Origin: Pseudomonas sp. MIACH
Lineage (GTDB): Bacteria; Pseudomonadota; Gammaproteobacteria; Pseudomonadales; Pseudomonadaceae
Assembly (NCBI RefSeq): GCF_001269925.1
Contig: NZ_LHVO01000018.1
Coordinates: 62,001-126,000, forward strand
DNA length: 64,000 bases
Direction of reading: 5' to 3'
A program made the position numbers and the translations under genes. The notes under the pieces were generated by a model. It did no database searches. It saw nothing but the letters and a program-made list of their open reading frames with translations, and was not told the DNA's origin. Shown in pieces: positions 34,401 through 38,632 of the stretch (position 1 is the stretch's first letter; each line of letters opens with the position of its first letter).

Positions 34401-34662
34401 AAAATTGGTGGCGCAATTTACTGATGGGAATATTTCGAAGATTAAAACGAGCACCTTGTTCCCCGCGTCCTGGTCGGATGCGCAAACGATGAGTGCCGTT
34501 CGAGCTACTGGAAATGGCCCGGCGCTTGCGACGAGGGCCGATGGGGCCTCGTTGCATCAAACGACAGTTAACGGGGTTAAAGTTGAGGTCATCAAGGTTG
34601 GGGAGCGCGTTACTGCTGGCTATCCTTGTGGCAGAGGCTGTACGGATCCGACGAAATTCTGA
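19444..34662 (+). CDS. Giant TpsA exoprotein, CdiA-like, with C-terminal EndoU-type RNase toxin
   Basis: A 5072-aa filamentous-haemagglutinin family exoprotein. Extended signal region 1-48 (GLALILANAMFWQPLLAQA); TPS secretion domain about 49-300 with VANPYGISCNGCGFIN; beta-helical FHA repeats about 300-3150; a central Cys-containing segment (GIRCTQHCSGGW); a linker; a second repeat region about 3910-4330; a hydrophobic DUF637-like segment at about 4385 (GQGAMLAIIIIVTVLTAGG); a pre-toxin motif QYNRQLHQKE near 4686 with no VENN; a Gly/Ala-rich hydrophobic segment at about 4780-4840 that could serve membrane entry. After a Pro-rich linker, residues about 4926-5072 resemble bacterial EndoU RNases (KILYGERK, EIIGAHSGEI with His4960, KIKTSTLFPASWSD near Lys4999, TAGYP with Thr5057). 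Gene order B-A-I supports contact-dependent inhibition. Confidence 0.9.
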   Translation: MDVRQFAFLARQPSAALKTRSTFLGLPKRGLALILANAMFWQPLLAQADGIVVSAPGTTLGQAGNGVPIVNIAAPNGSGLSHNQFQDYNVGQQGVILNNATSRTQSTQLGGIILGNQNLNGTAASVILNEVNGGSPSQLRGYTEVAGQSAHVIVANPYGISCNGCGFINTPQATLTTGKAVIENGQISRYQVDQGSVAIDGTGLNASNVDQFEIITRATTINAQIQAKKLTVVAGRNDVDARTLNATARASDGSKAPDLAIDSSALGGMYVGAVKLVGTEAGVGVKLSGDMVAGGDIQIDAAGNVVMGQTSAAAAVNVKAQSLDAQGAVYAGTDLSVKTQGALTNQQALAARDSITLDVGGRLTNNGIIEAGVNADNSRNTQGDVRLTAQTIDNSGKTVIASRDLTIGTGELANQGGTLSAQRNAQLTATRVDNQNQGRILSAGNLSINADQLLNSQSGLVTSTGNLTAGIGQLINRSGELSSQAQVTLQLVALDNVAGLVSAGQSLSLNASGLINNQGGRIAARQTVQVNSGALDNSQKGSLTSQDSLTLSLNQGHWDNRNGQINASGQLTLNNLNTVDNRQGEISSSRSFLLAANRLDNGAGKVLSDQDLTLRIAGAMNNALGLVSASNLDINAANLNNQGGKLSARNLLTANTAGLLDNRSGELLATDLASTTGELSNDRGRLQGDRSLVLNSGVVSNQRGTLAAGKTSILNVSRLDNSAGTLTSDGALVAVIAGQLLNQTGLFAAKGDARLNLGRLDNQQGTLVAHNLTVQSSGPLNNQRGTLRGDVAFNLNAGQVDNSEGGRISAGQMLNAGVSGLDQHNDGRFFGQGDVRLNLNNGHLNNQGGTINAPGQLLLSNLASVENQGGEISSTQAFTLAADTLNNHHAKLLSEQGLTVRIAHALDNTQGLISAKTLDVRAASLANQGGTLSAGDGLIAQIDGALNNHSGKLLARTASVNSTSLDNREGLVQGDAMLSLNSLGLVDNRQGTLFAGQAMDITATRLDNSGGKLTSDGRLTALISAHLLNQAGLFSATGPLRVSAASLDNSAKGNIHSQAGVDLDLNHGHLNNQGGLIHAPGALLLSNLSSVDNQGGEISSAQALVFTAGSLDNRGGKLLSEQRLVVRVANALDNTKGLVAATGLDLHANSLVNAEGKLKVRDDLTLSVDTALDNRHGEIIGATTTLSSMSLDNSQGLLQGDRLLDVTTRGIAINRGGRFVSGQQADLAIGQFDNRGGSVTAAGPMRVSGTQLDNREGGLLNARQSLVMQVDNLNNQGGEVSSLSDLSLYGKQFDNSHKGRLLANGALSLELDQLNNQQGTVRSDKRLTLQTATLNNDSGRLSSGSALNLTASSVMSNRSGELLSAMALTVSSASIDNSGGKMIGDGAVRITTGALNNQSGGRLTSADLLNLTAGQVDNRFDGHIASNKALTASLAGLDQRNGGQLYSTSDLSLDMNLGALNNAGGLIHAPGQLLLKNLSTVANQGGEISSERSFILAAQTLDNSDGHVLSDQALTLKVDQALINLKGVIASAGLTAQAGRLDNTSGVLSSSKDLALTLGADLLNDDGEVSSSGVTVVNAMTLNNRNDGHVMGDISLDLTTIGALFNQGGTLGAGQRLNVTAASLDNSQSGSLATDGSLTVKVDGLLDNQAKGAVLAKGVMDIQAGSVDNRTGRLSGQNLLTLRSNSLDNRGGAVRANQGLTLRVGQLDNREGVLNSKQALALAGQFLNNQSGLTSAIGPVRLTLDTVENAKGRIASQDDLDATIGVLNQQGGQLVAQGNLSLNADTLDNQNGGLLAATKVLKLRVGSTDNRSGEISSQQSIEFSGTRLNNSGGKLLAGTGLELPMAEVINQAKGLIFAQDARLTGTAVDNTDGTVGAQRALALQLKAGLENTDGKLTSEGSMELAGQRIDNTRGKISSAGPLTLASAAALINQGGTVESGQNLTLTSTSLDNTNGLLKSQGLATVNTGLFTNGIEGRVISADKLDLSATQLNNSGHIGSVGAMNASLTGLTQWGGAELVSTTQLNLDLHNGELVNAGVINAPLLTLNNLATINNQHGEISSQNAFTLVAKNLDNSNGKLISNQELTLRVDQLLANLKGHINAASLDARSTRLDNTEGLLSGRGDVTLSASELFDNQRGSVIADGALLLTSAALDNRNGEIAGKALATINASKLDNQNGKLISTDALNLSGANLDNRNGLVGATKALKLDVATLDNRTGELTSNADVSVTGQQLNNSDKGVVFAGGTLNLAVDQLINRTLGELNGQRLTLTGSMLDNNGGKLLSQASLKLDLAGDFDNSLGVLSSEDALAVKARSLNNSKGSLSSASGLSVAITDSLNNSEGKLVTDGGLTLQSANLGNQQGVISGKGPVAITTGELNNQIGRLNSGDTLALTTAQLNNGGSIGSAKALTASVTGLDQQGGKLFSNAGLSLDLNNGQLNNQGGLINAIGPLALNNLNSVNNQDGEISSAQAFTLAAQSLDNSNGKLLSNQALTLRVNQALANLKGLIGAASLDAHAGSVDNRGGTLNSRSDLQLTSDGLLNNQDQGLISAKQTLNLNAAGLHTGNGGEVSAKGVLTANLNALALVGGRVVGEQGMTLDLNNNDLDNRNGLLLTNGPLTLKNLRDLNNQGGEISSLQSFALTARNLDNSAGKLISSHVLTVNASTMNNSASGLLSGWQGLNVSGGNLDNRNNGTLSSRSGAIDVHLSGALQNNNEGALVSQGRLGVSAASLDNGGKGVLSSGDGQTLTVAGALTNVDGGLIESGTTLDLQAATLTNQSTINAQQTMTVTGTDLNNNGGTLATNGRLTLNLLGTLNNSGGSIASSGPLLLQRAMQVNNDAKGKIISQSLLTLFSGGLNNSGSGTLAGKDRVAITSTGIVQNDTDGLIYSQDADVQLTAVGLNNANGKVQGQTGLGLSISGDLNNQGGTLQAHSLNLNANRLDNQSGFIAAQTGDAVVNANYFANANGGVYATGLMRVSGVQLDNSAGQIAGRAVELSAGGSLINRSGVIESDNTLSVTGGSVDNQGGQLRALGRSGKTNFQLGGAFDNRNGRLETSNADLTLNTGGFLNQGGSLLHGGIGTFDIATANLINAGGNLVTRGGLTLAADNWTNSSVIQAGRLTVNVNTLNQTASGQLLASDSLTGNGGNWNNDGLIASDGTANLTLAGSYGGNGRYSSLGNLGLSAAQITVNETASVAGGGASQMTTGGQLLNRGRLTSSGELRINAGSVVNTGTLGASQNLVLTAQSLLNDHAASGVGARGFLFSGQDSTFNLGSLTNNYSDIYSLGNLTVAGVAGGTQAQSVRNVSASIESMGDLRLAANDVVNEREKFKLNQQLTSVGVGIRCTQHCSGGWSDRRPAVTLSRTVSSVLEIDSPSATLSAGRNMVVTGQNFTNRYSVVSAANDLSITGENILNQAATGGSGSQSQEYSGITKISKGQYNQMVAAVQAYNRAHPQGSPVDEAAFAALMTRFSPSLFPGINQPIAVQGGTQVVAPAIIQAGGNAALTASKSINNINVIKTALAVGGRSLDTGVGANKTQVVVLNAQLPPDLAQQQVNPLTLPGFGLPSGQNGLFRLSGQSGTTGQAGAGNQDWTLGSASLDASQRQQALPETHGRVIQVGGAAQVTTSTRQVAVAARDAGLINAVASAIDTDGVGSADGQTQRPGRTSVADITRVDGIDARNSAGVFQPAVDGSRPGIDMPAVTPGDRVVHTSSDGTLPDLRVPGLSTVARSTDVAAIALPDTQLPGLTPAAQDVLAGGNVRQPAVSQPTALASQTISRVQGLPENRAVSQPHKYLIETNPVLTDLKQFMSSDYLLQGLGYNPDESWKRLGDGLYEQRLVQQAVQARTGQRFIDGQTTDEKLFKYLMDNAISSKQQLNLAMGVSLTSQQVAALTHDIVWLEEHEVNGEKVLVPVLYLAQANNRLAPTGALIAGNDLNLIAGENLVNAGTLRATNNLSAKAANDVTNSGLIEAGSRLDLLAGNNIVNKAGGIIKGRDVTLTAINGDVINERSVTGWDDKGAGYSQHRDYVDSAARFEAANDLDISAGRDFVSVGGGVQSGRDTTIVAGRDANLVSAEERNAMDMGKRLQTSNATQHGSDVDAGRDVNIKAGRDITAIASQIDAKRDVNMSAGGDLILASAADEEHSSRKNKKEKRQEDHVSQVSTTLNAGGDVSLGAGKDLAMIASRISAGDEAYLVAGGNLALLSAEDSDYSLYDMKKKGSWGTKKTQRDEVTKVTNIGSEIKTGGDLTIQSQGDQKYQAAKLESGDDLTIASGGGVTFEGVKDLHQESHAKSKSSLAWNSMSGKGNTDETLKQTQMEAKGNIVIKAVDGLHIDVKQVNQQTVSQAIDAMVKADPQMAWLKDAENRGDVDWKLIKETHDSYKYSNSSLGQGAMLAIIIIVTVLTAGGASALAASAGNAVGAGSTMAAATTATAATSTSAAVAATSAGLGNVIATGALTSLAGTGAVSVINNKGNLGAAFKDTFSSDNIKNALISGLAAGFTTGVIDPNLGGTTKPFNNLTKGFDLNTLEGIGGFAVHAGAQGVATGTIQTAIGGGSLGKNVTGGLVSQAGNVAAATAFNFVGSYAQEHWQAAKNAGDTTGMAMWAEGGAARVSMHALFGGAVSSVTGGDFKTGAIAAGASQAMAQVLNDTFDKQPELRQGVAQIVGLTAAGLSGGDVNKASWVSQMADQYNRQLHQKETIALEALQKDDPNNAYKLKAAACALVHCSASVPVEDPNYKVIRELELDGGNFKDAQKQLMATGAFDDYGRWDQANDNLLKNDEALKRSGNAGRAVLGAIGAAGGFGGAILSAPACVTVVGCAAPALSGLGGALSFHDGMQATGELLTPYQHTQGQKVLDSFSSDTYPGDVNPMRDYGTAAARSAMEIALFKGAAKLASGEGVSVLLPGKKPVPPPDGGDVPPPHEIVGPYSPISKTLIPEEMEQKILYGERKTTPSGNPKNEIIGAHSGEISNTHPDYAVEVLSSNADGTRNAKLVAQFTDGNISKIKTSTLFPASWSDAQTMSAVRATGNGPALATRADGASLHQTTVNGVKVEVIKVGERVTAGYPCGRGCTDPTKF
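21100..27400 (+). repeat. Irregular super-repeats inside tpsA
   Basis: On top of the short beta-helix repeats there is a larger unit of about 95 codons. It reads roughly LNNQGG-INAPGQLLL-NL--V-NQGGEISS--AF-LAA--LDN--GKLLS-Q-LTLRV--AL-N-KGLI-A--LD. Copies are recognisable with their GEISS core near nt 21190, 22050, 22730, 23900, 25615, 26830 and 27330, at variable spacing (500-1700 nt). The DNA of the copies is also similar, so recombination between them could change protein length. These are coding repeats, not CRISPR. Confidence 0.8.
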
Positions 34663-34672
34663 TAGGTGAAAT

Positions 34673-35080
34673 ATGTTTAAAGAATATGAATTTTTGCTGG
34701 ATTCAATAGGCTCAGAAGATTACTGGTCGGATGTAGGAATTGATATCGCGGCCTCCAAGATCTCTCAGTTTGATAACTCAAGCTGGAGCGACCTTGAATC
34801 TGCTCTTCTGGCGAAGTCTGAAATCTGGCGAGGTCGGTGCGCGGAGTCTCTCGGTGACTCGAATGACGAGCGGGCGTTGCGTGTTTTGCTAACGCTTCTA
34901 AAGGCTGGAGAGGAGTCGGTTGTCATTCATGCAATTGAATCAATTGAGTCAGTTTTTTTGGCTGGCTACATTCTTGACAGGGCGCAGGTCATACACGCTC
35001 TAGATGAGGGGTTTGAGGCAGAGAGCAGAACGTTGAAGCTAATGGCGGCTACGTTGGTCAGGAAGTTAAGTGAGGCATGA
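34673..35080 (+). CDS. Probable immunity protein to the EndoU toxin
   Basis: A 135-aa acidic, all-helical cytosolic protein beginning 10 bp after the tpsA stop. The helical pairs (NDERALRVLLTLLKAGEESVVIHAIESIES, and RTLKLMAATLVRKLSEA) suggest HEAT-like repeats. It is clearly more AT-rich than the 5' parts of the operon, as is the toxin end, which is normal for exchangeable toxin-immunity modules. Position directly after the toxin domain is the main argument for an immunity role; I do not recognise the sequence itself. Confidence 0.75.
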   Translation: MFKEYEFLLDSIGSEDYWSDVGIDIAASKISQFDNSSWSDLESALLAKSEIWRGRCAESLGDSNDERALRVLLTLLKAGEESVVIHAIESIESVFLAGYILDRAQVIHALDEGFEAESRTLKLMAATLVRKLSEA

Positions 35081-35261
35081 AGGTTGCTCGGTAGCTGACA
35101 GAGGGCGCCTCCTTTTTCTACAGGTCATTGTTTTGCCACGCTATGACAAGCCAGCCCAACCCGACTAACTTTCGTGGCGTGCTGCGCTCATGCGGCTCAC
35201 GCTATGCAGCAACCCTATCTCTCCACCACGTTCTTCCGTGGCACCGTTGCGACTAACAGCT
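35081..35261. other. Non-coding DNA between immunity gene and tRNA-Asn fragment
   Basis: No convincing gene. GAGG-GCG-CCTC followed by CTTTTT at 35101-35117 could be a weak terminator of the tps operon. The segment from about 35235, just before the tRNA-Asn fragment, shows acceptor-like pairing with its 3' end but cannot form a D arm. Together with 35316-35511, which holds only terminators, this makes a gene-free stretch of about 430 bp. Confidence 0.45.
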
Positions 35262-35315
35262 AGCAAATGACTGTTAATCATTGGGTCCCTGGTTCGTGTC
35301 CAGGTCGTGGAACCA
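35262..35315 (+). pseudogene. 3'-half fragment of tRNA-Asn(GTT)
   Basis: The anticodon arm is intact: stem AATGA/TCATT (35266-35270, 35278-35282) around loop CTGTTAA with anticodon GTT. A variable loop follows, then a T arm CCTGG/CCAGG (35288-35304) whose loop is TTCGTGT instead of the expected TTCGAGT. It ends in an acceptor strand, discriminator A and an encoded CCA (35313-35315). The upstream half does not fold as a D arm, so this looks like the 3' portion of tRNA-Asn left by, or used for, integration. A terminator follows, as for a real tRNA gene. A very divergent functional tRNA is the less likely alternative. Confidence 0.65.
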
Positions 35316-35331
35316 GAAGCTTCATGACAGA

Positions 35332-35358
35332 AGCCTCGGCATTTGCCGGGGCTTTTTC
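35332..35358 (+). terminator. Rho-independent terminator after the tRNA-Asn fragment
   Basis: Stem AGCC-T-CGGC / GCCG-G-GGCT with loop ATTT, followed directly by TTTTTCGTTTT. It starts 17 nt after the CCA of the tRNA fragment. Confidence 0.8.
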
Positions 35359-35462
35359 GTTTTCGGCCACCCAAACCGCAATGTTGCGGCCTGCGAAGGC
35401 TACCAGGGTGATGGAGTGTGTTCGGTCGGCAGGACGCCGGAGAATGGAGAATTGCGGTGCAG

Positions 35463-35502
35463 AAAAGATAAGGGCCTGCATGAAGTTCATCATGCAAGCC
35501 CT
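35463..35502 (-). terminator. Rho-independent terminator of tRNA-Leu
   Basis: A 13-bp stem with one mismatch (35471-35483 with 35490-35502, loop of six) is followed on the minus strand by TATCTTTTCT. It begins 10 nt after the 3' end of tRNA-Leu. Confidence 0.75.
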
Positions 35503-35511
35503 TGATATCTA

Positions 35512-35598
35512 TGGTGCCCGAACCCGGAATCGAACCGGGACGCCCTTACGAGCGGGGGATTTTAAGTCCCATGCGTCTACCAGTTTCGCCATTCGGGC
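35512..35598 (-). tRNA. tRNA-Leu(TAA)
   Basis: An 87-nt class II tRNA with encoded CCA at 35512-35514. The acceptor stem GCCCGAA pairs with TTCGGGC, the anticodon loop is ACTTAAAAT-like with anticodon TAA, the long variable arm is CGCTCGTAAGGGCG, and the T arm contains GGTTCGATTCC. All conserved tRNA-Leu features are present. It reads leucine UUA/UUG codons. Confidence 0.96.
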
Positions 35599-35623
35599 GG
35601 TAGCGCGGTGTAGCAGGGTTGGG

Positions 35624-35652
35624 AATATATAGATCCAGGCGCCTCGACGCAA
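35624..35652 (-). promoter_or_regulatory. Promoter of tRNA-Leu
   Basis: On the minus strand TTGCGT (35647-35652), a 17-bp spacer and TATATT (35624-35629) lie about 25 bp upstream of the mature 5' end. The DNA between -10 and the tRNA is GC-rich, as expected for a stable-RNA discriminator. Confidence 0.6.
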
Positions 35653-35823
35653 GGTCGGGCTGCCGCTTTCTTGCATAAGAGTGCGCATGAAAAAGCTTGG
35701 CAGATCAGTGATCTACATCGGCTTTAACAGGCGAACCAGAGGATTCCTACGCCACGGGAACAAGCTGCATAAATGACAGTCATAGCGATATGCCATCCCG
35801 GCAGTCTGGAAAGGAATCAGTTG

Positions 35824-36288
35824 ATGCTCAGTGTTCGCAAGCGCTCTTGGCTAGTGGTTGTAGGTGTCATGGCACTGTCGGCCGGTACGGCACAGGCTGG
35901 GAGTGCGGTGAAGTGGGGAGATTTCAGCGCGTCAAGTAGTGACCGGTTGACGGGGGCTTCGCTGGAGGCGGGCAACCAGTATGCGTTGAAGGCGTCGAGC
36001 ATTTCGGTGGGCGATATTGAACAGCTGCAAGCTGCGCAGAAACGTACCGATAGCGAGGTGCAAGGCCTGAAAAGCAAGCTGGAGGGGCAGGACCGCGCGT
36101 TCGATGAGTTCAAGCGCAAGGACGGTTCAAGTTCCAGTTCCAGTGACAGTCAGTTGGCGAGCCTCAAGCGCACGATCGACGATCAGAAAAGTACGATCGA
36201 ACGGCAGAAAAGCGACATCGACGGGTTGAAGCGCAGCCTGGAGGATCTCAAGCGCAGCGTGGATAGCTTGAGCAGCAAGGTCAAGTAG
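35824..36288 (+). CDS. Secreted coiled-coil protein of unknown function
   Basis: A 154-aa protein with a Sec signal peptide cleaved after AQA (residues 1-25). A short serine-rich globular part follows, then a long C-terminal coiled coil from about residue 65 (LKRTIDDQKSTIERQKSDID, LKRSLEDLKRSVDSLSSKVK) interrupted by a serine run. ATG 35824 has GGAAAGGAA 7 bp upstream; the longer frame from 35773 would bury the signal peptide. Periplasmic or surface location is likely. Terminated by the hairpin at 36345. Confidence 0.75.
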   Translation: MLSVRKRSWLVVVGVMALSAGTAQAGSAVKWGDFSASSSDRLTGASLEAGNQYALKASSISVGDIEQLQAAQKRTDSEVQGLKSKLEGQDRAFDEFKRKDGSSSSSSDSQLASLKRTIDDQKSTIERQKSDIDGLKRSLEDLKRSVDSLSSKVK

Positions 36289-36344
36289 CCGCAGGGCTAA
36301 CATGCACGCAACAGGCCGGTGCCCAATGATGATTGATTGAAAAC

Positions 36345-36369
36345 GAAGCCCCGGTTTGACCGGGGCTTC
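36345..36369. terminator. Hairpin terminator between convergent genes
   Basis: A 10-bp perfect stem GAAGCCCCGG/CCGGGGCTTC with loop TTTGA lies between the coiled-coil gene and the 3' end of the convergent zinc-ribbon gene. AAAAC on the left gives a short U tract in the minus direction. Confidence 0.6.
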
Positions 36370-36381
36370 TGCATTTCTGGC

Positions 36382-36663
36382 TTATACGAAGGGCTGTGCG
36401 CCGAAGCCGCGTGGCAGGCGTTGCCGCCCTGGCAGGTCGGTCAGGCGTTGTGTCCAGGCACTGCGCCAGTCGGTGCTGGTATGGGTCTTGGCTTGGCGCG
36501 AAGAACGGCGAGCGGCGTTGCGCTGGTTGCGGCGTGCTTCCTTGTACGCATCGGTGTTGCGGCAGGTGCGGCATTTGACCCGGTTCAGCTCAGTGCTGGA
36601 GGGCAGATTGCTGCCGTGATGACCGCAGGCCAGATGCCCGGCGACCTTGAAGTGAATGACCAT
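36382..36663 (-). CDS. Small zinc-ribbon-like conserved protein (93 aa)
   Basis: A basic 93-aa protein with HLACGHHGSN and VKCRTCRNT, a Cys/His pattern that could hold one zinc ion. It is followed by a strongly basic, Arg-rich helix (EARRNQRNAARRSSRQAK). AAGGAG is about 9 bp before the ATG. The arrangement suggests nucleic-acid binding, perhaps RNA, but the function is unknown. It occupies the strand opposite several spurious frames. Confidence 0.65.
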   Translation of the reverse strand: MVIHFKVAGHLACGHHGSNLPSSTELNRVKCRTCRNTDAYKEARRNQRNAARRSSRQAKTHTSTDWRSAWTQRLTDLPGRQRLPRGFGAQPFV

Positions 36664-36858
36664 GTAAGCGTCTCCTTCTTATTGGGTGCGCGCATCGGTA
36701 AACCCACGATGCACGCGGGGAGGGCTGGGATTGAAAATCCGGGCACCTGAAATTATGACCCCGTGGGTGCAGCAGCGTTCGGTTTTGCCCTCGGACCTGT
36801 TCAACACCCCCCCTGGACGCTAACCTGCCACGCCACTGATCATGAAAAGGAGTGTGTG

Positions 36859-37317
36859 ATGAGCGTCGAAACCCTGCCCCTGGAAGGCAGTTGCCGTTGT
36901 AACCGGGTGCGCTTCAGCGTGAGCCAGGCGCCGGCGATTACCATGGCGTGCCACTGCACCGGTTGTCAGAAGATGACCGCCAGCGCGTTCTCCCTCAGCG
37001 CGCTGATTCCCGCCAGCGCGTTCACCGTGACCCAGGGGTGCCCGGTGGTCGGCGGCCTGCACGGGATCGATCGTCACTATTGCTGCCCGCACTGCATGAG
37101 CTGGCTGTTTACCCGCCCCCATGGCATCGATGAGTTCGTCAATGTGCGGGCGACGTTGTTGGATAACGCCGCGGATTACGTGCCCTTTATGGAGACCTGG
37201 ACCAGCGAAAAACTGGCCTGGGCTTCCACTCCGGCAGTCGAAAGCTTCGAGCAGTTGCCGCAACCCGAGGACTTTGCGCGGTTGTTGCAGGCCTATGCCG
37301 AGTTCAGCGCTCGCTGA
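36859..37317 (+). CDS. GFA-family protein (glutathione-dependent formaldehyde-activating-like fold)
   Basis: A 152-aa mono-domain protein of the GFA/Mss4-like fold. Zinc ligands are visible in [21 protein letters not shown] and [10 protein letters not shown], and the invariant HCxxCQ is present (HCTGCQ). ATG 36859 is preceded by AAGGAG; upstream in-frame codons lack such a site. Members bind glutathione adducts or are of unknown activity, so no substrate is assigned. It ends 2 bp before the stop of the convergent DinB gene. Confidence 0.85.
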   Translation: MSVETLPLEGSCRCNRVRFSVSQAPAITMACHCTGCQKMTASAFSLSALIPASAFTVTQGCPVVGGLHGIDRHYCCPHCMSWLFTRPHGIDEFVNVRATLLDNAADYVPFMETWTSEKLAWASTPAVESFEQLPQPEDFARLLQAYAEFSAR

Positions 37318-37319
37318 GT

Positions 37320-37847
37320 TCAGTCAATCAAGGCGAGCAGGTCTGTGTCGCCCACGTCCTGTCCGGCCTGGGTCAGCAGCGTGGTGACCTGGCCTCGATG
37401 GTGGGTCTGGTGATTGAAAAAATGTACCAGCAGGCCGCCAAACGGCTTGCTGGCCGCCGCGCCGCGCATGTTGTGGTAGTGCAGATGATGGTCGAGGTCG
37501 GGCTCGCGCAGGGTCTGGACCCAATCGATGATCAACTGGTCCAGCCAACGGCGCTGGGCCGTGAGTTCACCCAGGTCGACGAACGCCAGCTGCTTGAGGT
37601 CCGAGGGGGCGGCAATGGCGCTCAGAGGCGCCAGCGCCGTATAGCGTACGGGGTGCAGGGCAAAGCGTTTGAGCCAGACGGTGTCGCCCAACGTGAGGTG
37701 GTTGAGTGTGCCGAAGATCGAGCCGAAAAACGCTTGGCGGTCCACGCGCAATTCATCGTCCGTGAGCTTGGCGGCCGCGGCATAGACCTTGCGGTTCATC
37801 CACTGGTTGTAGGTCGCCAGCAGCGCCATTTGTTCGATGCGGTCCAC
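37320..37847 (-). CDS. DinB-family putative metal-dependent protein
   Basis: A 175-aa four-helix-bundle protein. Histidines expected to hold a divalent metal occur in GTLNHLTLGD and FFNHQTHHRGQV, the usual DinB/YfiT pattern. The start is set at GTG 37847, with GAGGGG 8 bp upstream; a GTG at 37856 overlaps that site and ATG is available only nine codons further in. DinB-like proteins include thiol-dependent transferases and damage-inducible proteins; the role here is unknown. Confidence 0.8.
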   Translation of the reverse strand: MDRIEQMALLATYNQWMNRKVYAAAAKLTDDELRVDRQAFFGSIFGTLNHLTLGDTVWLKRFALHPVRYTALAPLSAIAAPSDLKQLAFVDLGELTAQRRWLDQLIIDWVQTLREPDLDHHLHYHNMRGAAASKPFGGLLVHFFNHQTHHRGQVTTLLTQAGQDVGDTDLLALID

Positions 37848-37913
37848 GTGCTTCACCCCTCGTTGGCAATGGTGCCACCATCATAAGGCAATTACCTGGA
37901 CGACCCGCAATTG

Positions 37914-38201
37914 CTACTGCACCTGGCGCAATAGGCCAAGTCCAGTGTCGACGTTGCCAGCGCCCAGTGCGTTGATCACGCCGTCGTCGACCCCGTAGAC
38001 GCCACCGGCAGCATGGGCCTTCGACACAAGGGCGATCAGCAGGATCAACCCCAGGGTCACGCCGATAAACATCAGGTTGCGCCGCAGCGCCCGCTGTTTT
38101 GCCGGCGGCAACAGCAACAACGTCTTGCGCGCGCCGCGATGGTGACGCGCACGGTATTTGGCAAACCCATCCATCTGCTTGGGGGTGTGTTTTTTGTGCA
38201 T
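37914..38201 (-). CDS. Small single-span membrane protein
   Basis: A 95-aa protein with a very basic N-terminal half (MHKKHTPKQMDGFAKYRARH, then RRGARK-like residues), one transmembrane helix (LMFIGVTLGLILLIALVSKA, about 43-63) and a glycine-rich tail. GAGGTG precedes the ATG well. The positive-inside rule predicts a cytoplasmic N-terminus. No family recognised. Confidence 0.6.
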   Translation of the reverse strand: MHKKHTPKQMDGFAKYRARHHRGARKTLLLLPPAKQRALRRNLMFIGVTLGLILLIALVSKAHAAGGVYGVDDGVINALGAGNVDTGLGLLRQVQ

Positions 38202-38219
38202 GATGCACCTCGCTTGAAC

Positions 38220-38567
38220 TCAGTTTTCTACGCTCAGCACCGAAATGCCGCTGGCTTGGGCCAGGCAGACCAGTTCGGATGTGTCATCACCGCCCGGCAG
38301 GGCGATGACCACATCCGCGCGGCTGTCGGTCAGCATGAAATGGTTGCGCTGGCGTTCCGCCTGCTTGCCGTGGCGTTGCCAGTTGGGCGGATAGCGCACC
38401 ACATCGATGCCGAGCTCCCGCGCCCAGTCCTCGATGTCGCTGCCGAGGAACTGGTTGCCGCCGTGAATCAGCACCTGCACCGGGCGCAGGCGGTGGTAAG
38501 CGTCCAGCACTTGGCGGGACTTTTTGCAGTCGGCGTAATGACGACCTGCACAGATCAAGACGCGCAT
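38220..38567 (-). CDS. DUF2493 / SLOG-superfamily protein (YspA/YpsA-like)
   Basis: A 115-aa Rossmann-like protein. MRVLICAGRHYADC is the nucleotide-binding first strand-loop, VLIHGGNQFLGSDIEDWARE the GG motif, and DVVIALPGGDDTSELV the PGG motif typical of SLOG/LOG-type proteins. This fold binds nucleotides or NAD-derived ligands, and some members act in signalling or defence. Here it is a stand-alone domain 18 bp upstream of the small membrane protein on the same strand. No effector is visible. Confidence 0.75.
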   Translation of the reverse strand: MRVLICAGRHYADCKKSRQVLDAYHRLRPVQVLIHGGNQFLGSDIEDWARELGIDVVRYPPNWQRHGKQAERQRNHFMLTDSRADVVIALPGGDDTSELVCLAQASGISVLSVEN

Positions 38568-38632
38568 GATCCTATTCCTTGTAAGGCACGCTGGCGGCCG
38601 GGCGACCGCCAGCGTTTAAACGGCGGGGGAAC

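Noticed and set aside
35235..35315. A complete tRNA-Asn gene
   Set aside because: The acceptor strands can pair with wobbles, but positions 10-25 cannot form a D arm and the T loop lacks the conserved A.
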